Notes: generated from the letters alone by a model not told the origin. Shown: positions 51,769-58,753, counted from the first letter of the stretch. The stretch: 64,000 nucleotides of DNA from VRUE01 sp963702175 (GCA_963702175.1 OY969721.1:558001-622000), one strand, 5' to 3'. Made by a program: numbers and translations.

Positions 51769-52323
51769 CTAAGCGCTAGCTACAAGCGAGAGGCGCCCGC
51801 GACGGTTCCCGCCTTTTGCTTTCGCTTTTTTAGGAGCCGACGTAACCGGCTGTTGGGCGTCTTTCGACTTGTCGACGATCTCCCAGCGCAGCTCGCCAAT
51901 CGCCTTCGGGTCGAGGCCGAGCCGCTTGTCCAGCTCGCGCATCTCCTTGAGGATGGGCAGGCGCCCACCGGCCATCGCAGCGAGGCGACCGACGATGAAC
52001 TCAAGTTCGCGGACCACGGCATCGTCATCAACGCCAAGCAGCTCGGCAAGATCCTTGGCTTCGAGCGGCGAGTCGATCAGGTCGAGGTCGTCCTCGAGCT
52101 GAGCACGTCGGGCGACCACGTAGAGCGCACCTTTGTCCCAGGCCAAGGCCTGGGGTGTCGCCCATGCCCATTTCCACCACTCGCAGCCGGGTTTCCGCAG
52201 GTTGTAGGACCCTGGGAGCTTCGGCGGGCGGCCCTTCCGACCGGCAACATCGAGTTCGGTCGTCGGGATCGTCGGATCGTTTCTCCGGCGCTTTTTTTTG
52301 TTGGGAAGCGGCCCTCGGGCCAT
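51769..52323 (-). CDS. Terminase small subunit
   Basis: A 184-residue protein directly upstream of the large subunit with an AGAGGAGAT ribosome-binding site. It has the basic start (PNKKKRRRNDPTIPTTELDV), a CEWWKWAWATPQALAWDKGA block and a helical C-terminal half ending in a basic tail, as in actinophage small terminases that select the packaging site. The 139 bp upstream of it, holding a GGGGGTC/ACCCCC hairpin (52444-52457), is a candidate packaging region. Confidence 0.8.
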   Translation of the reverse strand: MARGPLPNKKKRRRNDPTIPTTELDVAGRKGRPPKLPGSYNLRKPGCEWWKWAWATPQALAWDKGALYVVARRAQLEDDLDLIDSPLEAKDLAELLGVDDDAVVRELEFIVGRLAAMAGGRLPILKEMRELDKRLGLDPKAIGELRWEIVDKSKDAQQPVTSAPKKAKAKGGNRRGRLSLVASA

Positions 52324-52462
52324 GGCGATCTCCTCTGTTCAGAGGGCCGGGGTGCCCTTCGGGCTGCCCCAGCTGATGGATATTTGAGAAACCCGTACAG
52401 ATTGCGAGTCGCAGCCCTCTTTGGTCCCCGAAAAGGGTCGAAGGGGGGTCTACCCCCACCCC

Positions 52463-53059
52463 CTAGACAGCAGCCAGCTCGCCGGGGAGTAGGTCGCGCT
52501 TCCTTGAGTTGCAGAGGAAGTGAGCGAGCTGCACGTTCCCGGGTGAGTGAGTGCCGCCGCGGCTAAGGGGCACGATGTGATCGACAGTCGGTGCGTCGGG
52601 TTGCGGCACGGACAGGTCGGGGTCGACCGTCTGCTCGCAGATGCCGCAGATCCAGTCGTCACGATCTCCGACTAGCTCGACCGAGAACTCCCCGATTGGC
52701 TGCACCATGGCGCGGCGCTCGGCCTTGGTGCGGGCTCGTCGATCACGTTCGGCCGGCTTGTTCCGCTGCCTCCTACGCTTGCATTGCTTTGAGCAAGTGC
52801 AGGCATCTCGGTGACCGCTTACGAAGGACTCGCCGCAAGCACAGAAGCCTGCGATCCATACATGAATCGTCGAAGGCAATCCTTGAGCTGCAGCACTCAA
52901 TCTCTGCTCGGCCTGTTGCCACCTAGTCTTTCGGCGGTAATGCCGACGCTTGGATTCAAGCCGGCACTCGCGGCAACGCGGATTGCCACTGGAGTCGATC
53001 ATTCGGTTCTCCGGTGTCATCTGATGCTTACCCGAGCGACAAGTCACAGTGGACTTCAC
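52463..53059 (-). CDS. HNH endonuclease with zinc motifs
   Basis: A 198-residue protein with two N-terminal Cys pairs (CRECRLES, CACGESF) and a C-terminal HNH domain: ICGICEQTVDPDL and VDHIVPLSRGGTHSPGNVQL with the final AHFLCNSRKR. HNH proteins beside terminase are needed for packaging in many siphoviruses. A homing endonuclease is the alternative. Confidence 0.85.
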   Translation of the reverse strand: MKSTVTCRSGKHQMTPENRMIDSSGNPRCRECRLESKRRHYRRKTRWQQAEQRLSAAAQGLPSTIHVWIAGFCACGESFVSGHRDACTCSKQCKRRRQRNKPAERDRRARTKAERRAMVQPIGEFSVELVGDRDDWICGICEQTVDPDLSVPQPDAPTVDHIVPLSRGGTHSPGNVQLAHFLCNSRKRDLLPGELAAV

Positions 53060-53331
53060 CGCCCGGCGAGTTCGTCGATCTCGGGACGGGCTACGCCGAG
53101 GCGAGTGAAGGCCGCGGCCATCAACTCGACCTCTTCCCGACTGTCGCAGTGGACGAGCAGGGGTTCGCCGTCTCGTGCTGCTTCGGCTGCCTTCTCGTAG
53201 AGCGAGATGTCGACGCCGGGGAGGTTCGTCGCCTTGAGCTGGTCGACGAGGTGGCGAAGCACCCTCGCCTGGCTCTTGCGGAAGCGCAGACCCATGACCA
53301 AGCTCGGGTTCTGCTCGAGGATGTTGGTCAT
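53056..53331 (-). CDS. Unknown phage protein
   Basis: A 91-residue protein from the ATG at 53331 with an AGGAGG site upstream. It has QNPSLVMGLRFRKSQARVLR and VHCDSREEVELMAAAFTRLG, a small alpha/beta-type sequence. Overlaps both HNH genes. No family recognised. Confidence 0.6.
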   Translation of the reverse strand: MTNILEQNPSLVMGLRFRKSQARVLRHLVDQLKATNLPGVDISLYEKAAEAARDGEPLLVHCDSREEVELMAAAFTRLGVARPEIDELAGR

Positions 53332-53663
53332 GCTTTCCTCCTGATCGCTCTGGCTCTCTCTTCCGCAGTCTTCACTCGATGGCAGGGCTCCGAGTGGATG
53401 GGGCGCCGGTTTTCCATGTCGTCGCTGCCACCCTCGGCCAGCGGTATGACGTGGTCGACTTCGTCGGCACCGTGAAGACCGCAGACGTGGCACTGACCCT
53501 CGTGCTGCTCCATCACGGCTCGGTTGATCCGCTGCTCTCGACTGCCTGAGCGCATCCTGTTTCGCCTGCCGTTGCTGTTGGCCCACGGCTTGCGCTGGTG
53601 GACCGGGCAGGGCTGGAACTCGGGGCAGCTCGGATCGCTGCAGACCTTGGCCGGTGCCTTCAC
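53328..53663 (-). CDS. HNH endonuclease
   Basis: A 111-residue protein with CHVCGLHGADEVDHVIPLAE then GGSDDMENRRPIHSEPCHRV, a complete short HNH motif with two CxxC-type zinc pairs (CSDPSCPEFQPC at the N-terminus). GTG start preceded by GGAGGA. It lies directly after the tRNA-like element. Two HNH genes so close to terminase are unusual. Confidence 0.85.
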   Translation of the reverse strand: MKAPAKVCSDPSCPEFQPCPVHQRKPWANSNGRRNRMRSGSREQRINRAVMEQHEGQCHVCGLHGADEVDHVIPLAEGGSDDMENRRPIHSEPCHRVKTAEERARAIRRKA

Positions 53664-53677
53664 CGACGTCCTCCGAA

Positions 53678-53839
53678 TAGCGGCGCCCGGACTCGAACCG
53701 GGGACAGGTCAAGCGCATCCAGCGCAAAGGCGGGTCCCGCCGTCGAAGCGCGCATTGCCTGTTGCCCGACGGCGGGCGGGGTTACTACAGGGGGGAGAAG
53801 AGCCTGCCGTGCGCACGTGTCTCTGACAACCGCGCCGCT
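53678..53839 (-). ncRNA. tRNA-like structured element, about 162 nt
   Basis: On the minus strand the 3' end has exact tRNA geometry: T-stem CCCGG, T-loop TTCGAGT, CCGGG, then directly the 7-nt CGCCGCT and discriminator A. The perfect partner AGCGGCG is at 53839-53833, about 150 nt upstream, giving a 7-bp acceptor-like stem. Between are a 10-bp stem (53736-53745 with 53767-53776) and the 29-nt repeat. A CTATAT box (53848-53843) ends 4 bases before the 5' end. There is no D-arm or anticodon arm, so it is not a normal tRNA; tmRNA-like folding or a decayed tRNA is possible. Confidence 0.4.
53704..53732. repeat. 29-bp inverted repeat, copy 1 (in the tRNA-like element)
   Basis: These 29 bases are identical, in inverted orientation, to 54309-54337 inside the neighbouring phage gene. 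The copy ends one base before the T-stem of the tRNA-like element. Transcribed from the minus strand it would be perfectly antisense to the mRNA of that gene. Confidence 0.85.
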
Positions 53840-53898
53840 CCCATATAGGGGCCCTGGCTGGCTCAGTCGGGAATATTGCTGGCCCGGTCGGACGGAAC

Positions 53899-54477
53899 TC
53901 AAGCGGCAGCCCTCTCGAGCACCTTTCGCTCTACAGCCTCGACTCGTTGCTCGATGACACGGAGATCTGAACTGATGTCTATGTGGCGATCGCGAGCTTC
54001 CTCCCGGAGCCAAGCAAGCCGCTCCTCGAGAGAGGCGTTGGCCTGCTCGGCCCGTCGCTCGGCCATGTCGAGGTCGTAGCGCTGGCGGGCCTCCACGCTG
54101 CCGGTGTACTTCGGGATCTCCTCTTTCGGCACTGCCTCGGGCTCAGGTGGCTGCCGAAGGTTGCGATCGACAAGGTTGTCGAAGGGATGCTGGACGCTGT
54201 CGTGTTTCGCCCTCAGCGCCTGCGCCTCGTCCTCGGTGTAGCCGGTGGGTGCGAGCAGATGCCGCTTGTCGGGCGTGTACCGGTCGAATAGCGCCAGCCA
54301 CTTCCACTCGCCTTTGCGCTGGATGCGCTTGACCTGTGTGATGTTTATCCAGCAGGAGCGGAGCACGATGGTCTGCCCGACCTCGACCGGGCATTTCTGG
54401 CCTTTGTCCAGCCACTCCAGGCCACTGGCCCGTCCTTCGTTGATGTCCTGGCGCCTGCCGGCGAGCGGGTCCCTCAT
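53899..54477 (-). CDS. Unknown phage protein with coiled-coil end
   Basis: A 192-residue protein. The N-terminal half has GQTIVLRSCWINITQVKRIQ and FDRYTPDKRHLLAPTGYTED, possibly a small beta-barrel; the C-terminal half is a coiled coil (EERLAWLREEARDRHIDISS). It is coupled to the replication initiator by ATGA, suggesting a replication-linked job. Codons for TQVKRIQRKG fall in the 29-bp inverted repeat. Confidence 0.65.
   Translation of the reverse strand: MRDPLAGRRQDINEGRASGLEWLDKGQKCPVEVGQTIVLRSCWINITQVKRIQRKGEWKWLALFDRYTPDKRHLLAPTGYTEDEAQALRAKHDSVQHPFDNLVDRNLRQPPEPEAVPKEEIPKYTGSVEARQRYDLDMAERRAEQANASLEERLAWLREEARDRHIDISSDLRVIEQRVEAVERKVLERAAA
54309..54337. repeat. 29-bp inverted repeat, copy 2 (inside the 53,899-54,477 gene)
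   Basis: Exact inverted match to 53704-53732. It lies in a coding region that looks normal on both sides, so this copy is probably the original and the one in the tRNA-like element the derived one. Confidence 0.85.
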
Positions 54478-55520
54478 TTTTCCTGCAAGTCCAGATCCGT
54501 TTGGCTGACGATCTCGATGTCGGAGTAGTCCACGAACAACTCGACCGCCTGCTTAATCAGGGCCAAGTAGCGTCGGCGAACCCAGTTGCCCACGCCTTTG
54601 TCGGAGGTGTCGAGCAAAACGAGTTTCCCGTCACGTTCACCGGCTGCCTCGAGCGGAACCAAGTAGATCTCGAAGGTGGACTCCGGTACCGACGAGCGCA
54701 AGCGCTCCTTGGCCTTCTCCCAAGCCTCGGTCGCCGCACGGCTCTCGCTGATCGGGCATTCGCTGTGCGAGACGAACGCGTCGGGGGATCGCTCGCCAGC
54801 GAGCTTGGCGAACTCTTCGACGTGTTCGGTGTCGCGCAGGATGAGCGTCAGCTGGTCCCGTTTGGGCCCGCCGCGGTTTGCGTGCTTGCCGCGCTTCATG
54901 TGCCAGTTCGAGCTGACGCAGCCGATGACAGCGCGGCGGATCTCGTCCCGACTGTGACCGTCCTTGAGTCGCATCCGGATCACCCGTTTGCGTTTCTCGT
55001 TGAAGACCGTCGAGGAGTCGCGCTCGGTGAGCTTCACCCAGAGGTCGAAGATCTCTTGCAAGAAGGCGGCGTCCCCGGAAGGGGGCGCCTTTTCTTTTTT
55101 GGTTCCTGACGGTTCTACTGACGGTTCCTCCATATAGGGGGTGTCGTCACCTGCCGGTTGGTCGTGCTCTGACCTGCCGGTTAGTCCGTTGTCACCTGCC
55201 GGTTGGTCCTTGGGTTTTTCACCGGCAGGATCTGCCGGTTGGTCTAGATGGAGATGGATGTGGTCGCGTGCTCGTCCTCTCCCTTTCTCAGCGCAGCGTC
55301 GCTCGCGGTGGATCAGGTTCATCGCTTCGAGTTTCTTCAGGTGCCCTCTGACCGTTGTCTCGCCCTGCACGGTGTACTCGGCGAGCTGCTTCTCCCCGGG
55401 CCAGCAGACGCCGTCGTGGTCGGCGTGGTCGGCGATACGCAGGAGCGTGAGGAGAAGGCCTCCGCCCATGTCCAGGTCTCGACCCGTCTCCCAGGCCCAG
55501 TTCGTCGCTTTGACGCTCAT
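54474..55520 (-). CDS. Replication initiator: winged helix plus DnaA N-terminal-like domain
   Basis: A 348-residue protein. Residues about 20-80 form a winged helix of the phage replication-initiator type (LLRIADHADHDGVCWPGEKQ, VQGETTVRGHLKKLEAMNLI). A variable linker with repeated QPAG motifs follows, encoded by the DNA iterons. The last 90 residues match the DnaA N-terminal domain (WEKAKERLRSSVPESTFEIY, then VGNWVRRRYLALIKQAVELF), which in DnaA contacts the DnaB helicase. So it probably binds the phage origin and recruits host helicase; no phage helicase or polymerase is present. Confidence 0.82.
   Translation of the reverse strand: MSVKATNWAWETGRDLDMGGGLLLTLLRIADHADHDGVCWPGEKQLAEYTVQGETTVRGHLKKLEAMNLIHRERRCAEKGRGRARDHIHLHLDQPADPAGEKPKDQPAGDNGLTGRSEHDQPAGDDTPYMEEPSVEPSGTKKEKAPPSGDAAFLQEIFDLWVKLTERDSSTVFNEKRKRVIRMRLKDGHSRDEIRRAVIGCVSSNWHMKRGKHANRGGPKRDQLTLILRDTEHVEEFAKLAGERSPDAFVSHSECPISESRAATEAWEKAKERLRSSVPESTFEIYLVPLEAAGERDGKLVLLDTSDKGVGNWVRRRYLALIKQAVELFVDYSDIEIVSQTDLDLQEK
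55147..55244. repeat. Iterons in the initiator gene, probable replication origin
   Basis: CTGCCGGTTGGTC or a one-base variant occurs at 55151-55163, 55174-55186, 55196-55208 and 55232-55244, the first three spaced 22-23 bp apart (two helical turns). Between the third and fourth is a T-rich patch and a perfect ACCGGCAG/CTGCCGGT hairpin (55221-55239). Iterons inside the initiator gene are the layout of the lambda O-gene origin. Confidence 0.75.
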
Positions 55521-55606
55521 ACGTCCCTCTCAGCGCGTCTGAGGGCCTCTGGCCAGCCGTCAGCGAGAGGGCGCTCCTCTACAGCGTCGTACGCCCTCTC
55601 GCTCAC
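55517..55606 (-). CDS. Short coupling ORF (29 aa)
   Basis: A 29-residue frame from the GTG at 55606, VSERAYDAVEERPLADGWPE and onward, whose start overlaps the methyltransferase stop and whose stop overlaps the initiator start. It fills the gap between the two genes exactly. Function unknown; it may only carry ribosomes across. Confidence 0.4.
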   Translation of the reverse strand: MSERAYDAVEERPLADGWPEALRRAERDV

Positions 55607-57120
55607 GTCTGCACCTCCAGCGTGGTCTGCCCTACCTCAGCGTGCGCCTTCGCCTCACGCTGGCTTACAGCGTGTAGGCCAAGGACCTCCTTGACCTCTC
55701 GCCCCTCGTGCTGGGCCCAGAAGGCGATCCTGGCCTCGGCGATCGCCACGTACTCGGCTTCTCTCTCGATGCCGATGAAGTCGAAGCCCTCGAGGACTGC
55801 TGCACAGCCTGTAGAGCCAGAGCCGAGGAAGGGGTCGAGGATGGTTCCGCCTGGCGGGGTGACGAGGCGTACCAGCCAGCGCATGAGGTTGATCGGCTTC
55901 ACGGTCGGATGGCCGTTCTTGGTCGGCCCTGGGTCGTTGCCGTCTCGACGCGTCAGGTGCTGGCCGGAGTTCTCAGAGCGCATCCCGCCCTCGACATTGG
56001 GAAACCCCTCCAGCCCCCCATTCCTCTCAGCCCGTGAGGCCTTGGCGCAGTAGAAGAAGCGGGCGGCGCCGAGGTCGTACTCGCCCGAGCTGCGTCGATC
56101 CCCGCTCTGAGCATCCAGCTCGGCTACCGGGCAGCCGGGGGCACAGTCGCCGTTGCACTCCTCCAGGTGGGAGAGGGCGACGTTCGGGGGCCAGCGGCCA
56201 GCATCGTGGCTCTCGAATTTCATGCCCTCAGTTGGCTGCCATCCGTCGTCGTTCATCCGGCCGAGAGCCGTGTTGCGGCTGGTCGTTACCTTCTCGCCCT
56301 TGATCCGGCATCCGTCGATGTTCAGCGCCCCCGTCCCGTGCTCCAACACGTTCTCCGCCACGGTGCTCTTGAAGGGCTTGCGGGCTACGACGATGGGCTC
56401 GTGGGAGGGCTTGAGGGCGGTGCCCCAGCCCTGCCACTGAACGGCCTCAGGAGTGACGGGAGCGGTAATAAGCGGCCGCTCGCCCTCGCGGCTTGTACCG
56501 AGAACTCCCTTCGAGCCGAGGGAGGCCTTGCGATCAGCTTCACCGACTACCTCTCGCTCGGCCCCCGCCTTCTTGTCGATCGCCTTCGAGACGTCGAGGG
56601 ACTTAGGGAAGCCGGAGCCGTAGAGCCAGAGAAGGGAGTCGCGGATCTCGAAGCCCGCGTCCTCTACGCCGGCGGCGAGGCGGTGGTAGGTGCGGGTACC
56701 ACAGGAGGCGAGGAGGTGGCCGCCGGGCTTGAGGATGCGGAAGGCCTCCTTGGCCCAGGCCTCGCACCAGGCCTGGTAGCGGCGGTTGGAGGCGAGGGAG
56801 AGGTCGTAGCGGCCAGCGTGCATCGCCCCGCCCCGCGCAGAGTGCGTGGTGTTGTCGGCTCCGGTGGGACCGCCGAACTTGACCCCCTCTCTCTTGCCAT
56901 GACCGTTTAGCGGCTTGCGTTCGCGGGCGTGGCCTGCGCCGACCTCTGGCGAGGGCTGCGAGCGGCCTTTGCCTGTCGGCCCGAACTCTCCCGGCTGATC
57001 CCACTCGTGCCCCATGAAGCCGATGCCGTAGGGCGGGTCGCAGACCACGGCGTCGACGCTGGCCTCCTCCATCTCGGCCATGACCTCGATGCAGTCGCCC
57101 TGGTGGATATGCCAATTCAC
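55603..57120 (-). CDS. DNA methyltransferase, beta-class N6-adenine/N4-cytosine type
   Basis: A 505-residue protein with the catalytic motif CDPPYGIGFMG near residue 28 and the SAM-binding motif DPFLGSGSTGCAAVLEG near residue 450, so catalytic motif first and SAM motif last, as in the beta class. A long target-recognition region lies between, with a Cys-rich part (CNGDCAPGCPV). No restriction gene is nearby, so it is probably an orphan phage methylase that protects phage DNA. Confidence 0.9.
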   Translation of the reverse strand: MNWHIHQGDCIEVMAEMEEASVDAVVCDPPYGIGFMGHEWDQPGEFGPTGKGRSQPSPEVGAGHARERKPLNGHGKREGVKFGGPTGADNTTHSARGGAMHAGRYDLSLASNRRYQAWCEAWAKEAFRILKPGGHLLASCGTRTYHRLAAGVEDAGFEIRDSLLWLYGSGFPKSLDVSKAIDKKAGAEREVVGEADRKASLGSKGVLGTSREGERPLITAPVTPEAVQWQGWGTALKPSHEPIVVARKPFKSTVAENVLEHGTGALNIDGCRIKGEKVTTSRNTALGRMNDDGWQPTEGMKFESHDAGRWPPNVALSHLEECNGDCAPGCPVAELDAQSGDRRSSGEYDLGAARFFYCAKASRAERNGGLEGFPNVEGGMRSENSGQHLTRRDGNDPGPTKNGHPTVKPINLMRWLVRLVTPPGGTILDPFLGSGSTGCAAVLEGFDFIGIEREAEYVAIAEARIAFWAQHEGREVKEVLGLHAVSQREAKAHAEVGQTTLEVQT

Positions 57121-57374
57121 GCCAGCACCTCGCGCTTCTCGGCGACCGCGTCAACCGGATCGCTCTCGTCGTGCTGACCCGAGCAGGCCAGGCGGAAGCG
57201 CCCGGTCGGCATATCGTCGTCGCCCTTGATCGGGATGCCCTGGAACTCGTCGAAGTCGAGGCGCTCCACCTCGAAGGGGTTCATGTAGATCGCGAGCAGG
57301 GGCGAGCCGCAGTTGCCGTTGTGCTGGACGATCGCGCGGTGGATCGCCTCGAGGTTCTTGGCGGTGGAGGTCAC
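57117..57374 (-). CDS. Unknown phage protein
   Basis: An 85-residue protein with LEAIHRAIVQHNGNCGSPLL and IYMNPFEVERLDFDEFQGIP, a recurring small actinophage form of unknown role. ATGA overlaps on both sides. Confidence 0.65.
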   Translation of the reverse strand: MTSTAKNLEAIHRAIVQHNGNCGSPLLAIYMNPFEVERLDFDEFQGIPIKGDDDMPTGRFRLACSGQHDESDPVDAVAEKREVLA

Positions 57375-57616
57375 CGGAGCATCCCTCCTCGCTGCCGTGG
57401 GCGGCGCGGGGTCTTCGGCGTGAACAGCCTCCAGCCGACGCCATCGCAGACGGCGCAGGGCACGTCGGAACCGATGCGCCCGCCCTCGCCGGCGCAGTCA
57501 GGGCAGGGCTCGAAGACACGACCGCAGCCGCCCCCACCAACACAGCGGACGAGGTTGGGCGCTCCAGCGTTCATCAGGTCGGAGCCGCCGTGCTCGGTGC
57601 AGGTGGGTGCCTTCAC
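57371..57616 (-). CDS. Small DnaJ-type zinc-finger protein
   Basis: An 81-residue protein whose middle has the paired CxxC and CxGxG pattern of DnaJ-like zinc fingers: CVGGGGCGRVFEPCPDCAGE and CAVCDGVGW. Likely binds zinc; partner unknown. Confidence 0.65.
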   Translation of the reverse strand: MKAPTCTEHGGSDLMNAGAPNLVRCVGGGGCGRVFEPCPDCAGEGGRIGSDVPCAVCDGVGWRLFTPKTPRRPRQRGGMLR

Positions 57617-58119
57617 GTCGACACCGCCACCCGCGCCTGCGGCAGCTCATCCCAGGTGCGCCCGTCCAGCTCGCGCCCGCCTTCCTTGGCTCGGCGACCG
57701 CCCCACTGCTTGAAGAAGAAGGCGATGTCGCTGCCCGGGGCACCGCTCAGGTCGAGCAGCTCCTCCACCCACTCCTTGTGCCCTGCAGACCGAAGACGGT
57801 GTTGCTGTCGTGGGTGCGGCGAGGCTTCACGCAACTTCGGCTCCCGCCATCCGTCGAGCATCGGCTGGGCGAGGTAGTGCTTCAACCGCCTGATCGCGTC
57901 CCTGGCTTCACCGCTCCAGCGGACGATCGGCAGCTCAATCCCGGCTTCGGCAGAGAGGCGACGGAGCATGTAGCGCTGGCCTTTGGAGGCCGGGCGCTCG
58001 TAGCGGCGACGCCTCTCTGCCCGTAGGAAGGCGGTGCGGGCGGAGGCCTGAGCGGAGAGGCACCTATGCCCTCTCCGCTCAGCCGACCACAGCGCGCCCG
58101 TGTAGAGGGCGGGGATCAC
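57613..58119 (-). CDS. Phage protein with Gp37/Gp68-like C-terminus
   Basis: A 168-residue protein from the GTG at 58119 (VIPALYTGALWSAERRGHRC). A middle helical part, GQRYMLRRLSAEAGIELP with EARDAIRRL, resembles small DUF3072-type domains. The end, SDIAFFFKQWGGRRAKEGGR then LDGRTWDELP, matches the C-terminal tail of DUF5131 (phage Gp37/Gp68) proteins, but the upstream bulk of that family is missing, so this looks like a fusion or remnant. The start overlaps the stop of the Ser-X ORF before it. Confidence 0.6.
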   Translation of the reverse strand: MIPALYTGALWSAERRGHRCLSAQASARTAFLRAERRRRYERPASKGQRYMLRRLSAEAGIELPIVRWSGEARDAIRRLKHYLAQPMLDGWREPKLREASPHPRQQHRLRSAGHKEWVEELLDLSGAPGSDIAFFFKQWGGRRAKEGGRELDGRTWDELPQARVAVST

Positions 58120-58331
58120 CCCGACCACGACCGCGACCCCGACCACGACCGCGACCACGACCCCGACCACGACCGCGACCCCGACCACGACCGCGACCAC
58201 GACCGCGACCGCGACCACGACCCCGACCGCGACCACGACCGCGACCACGACCCCGACCACGACCGCGACCACGACCCCGACCGCGACCCCGACCGCGACC
58301 AGTAGGCGCCCGTGTAGAGAGCGGCAGTCAT
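58116..58331 (-). CDS. Ser-X repeat ORF B (71 aa)
   Basis: Starts MTAALYTGAYWS, the same leader as the genes on each side, then runs 59 residues in which every second one is Ser and the others are Arg, Trp or Gly. Its stop overlaps the GTG of the 57,613-58,119 gene and its ATG overlaps the stop of ORF C. The frame is open throughout because the DNA repeat is 6 bp. Whether it is translated is not known. Confidence 0.4.
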   Translation of the reverse strand: MTAALYTGAYWSRSGSRSGSWSRSWSGSWSRSWSRSGSWSRSRSWSRSWSGSRSWSGSWSRSWSGSRSWSG

Positions 58332-58498
58332 GACGACCGCGACCACGACCGCGACCGCGACCCCGACCGCGACCCCGACCACGACCACGACCGCGACCAC
58401 GACCGCGACCGCGACCACGACCGCGACCGCGACCCCGACCGCGACCACGACCGCGACCACGACCAGTAGGCGCCCGTGTAGAGAGCGGCAGTCATGAC
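58120..58498. repeat. GAC-N-C hexamer tracts with a duplicated 34-bp unit
   Basis: Two tracts of tandem 6-bp units (GACCAC, GACCGC or GACCCC on the plus strand), about 180 bp at 58120-58300 and about 130 bp at 58335-58464. Each is preceded on the minus strand by an identical 34-bp unit (58301-58334 and 58465-58498) that holds the start of a Ser-X ORF; a diverged third copy is the start of the 57,613 gene. No other gene lies in this stretch. Prone to length change by slippage. Confidence 0.9.
58328..58495 (-). CDS. Ser-X repeat ORF C (55 aa)
   Basis: Starts MTAALYTGAYWS three bases after the stop of the 58,499-58,750 gene, followed by Ser-X repeats with X being Trp, Arg or Gly. ATGA overlap with ORF B. 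Same leader and same repeat type as ORF B, so one arose from the other by duplication. Confidence 0.4.
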   Translation of the reverse strand: MTAALYTGAYWSWSRSWSRSGSRSRSWSRSRSWSRSWSWSGSRSGSRSRSWSRSS

Positions 58499-58750
58499 CT
58501 ACTTGCTCTCAGTCGGCAGGTCGTGGGCCCACGGGAAGGCGTCTACGGCCGTGGCCATGTTCACGTAGGCGCCTCCGGCGTACTCGACCTCCGACAGGGT
58601 CCCATCGGCGATCGCCTTGTGGAAGCGCCCGCTGTCAGCGACCCAGGAAGCGTTCGAGAGGCGAACCCAGTCGCCGTCAACCTCCTCGACCTGGCCGACT
58701 AGGTGGAAGGTCACGGTGCGGATGAACAGCTTGTCTCCTGCTTTGAACAT
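58499..58750 (-). CDS. Unknown conserved phage protein
   Basis: An 83-residue protein, MFKAGDKLFIRTVTFHLVGQ then DWVRLSNASWVADSGRFHKA and AVDAFPWAHDLPTESK. It looks like a small SH3-like beta barrel; related proteins occur in phages and bacteria but have no known role. Confidence 0.65.
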   Translation of the reverse strand: MFKAGDKLFIRTVTFHLVGQVEEVDGDWVRLSNASWVADSGRFHKAIADGTLSEVEYAGGAYVNMATAVDAFPWAHDLPTESK

Positions 58751-58753
58751 GCG

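Noticed and set aside
53678..53839. Ordinary tRNA gene or tRNA attachment site
   Set aside because: No D-arm or anticodon arm, length about twice normal, and the mapped attachment site is in the response-regulator gene.
53660..54013. 117-residue minus-strand frame through the tRNA-like element
   Set aside because: It reads through structured DNA and the start of the HNH gene, and its sequence is Arg/Ser/Pro-rich without a recognisable domain.
58066..58305. Asp-His/Asp-Arg repeat frame on the plus strand
   Set aside because: It is the translation of the GAC-N-C hexamer tract; the minus strand has matching leaders, starts and coupled stops instead.
58120..58498. CRISPR array
   Set aside because: The repeats are 6-bp tandem units with no unique spacers and no cas genes are present.
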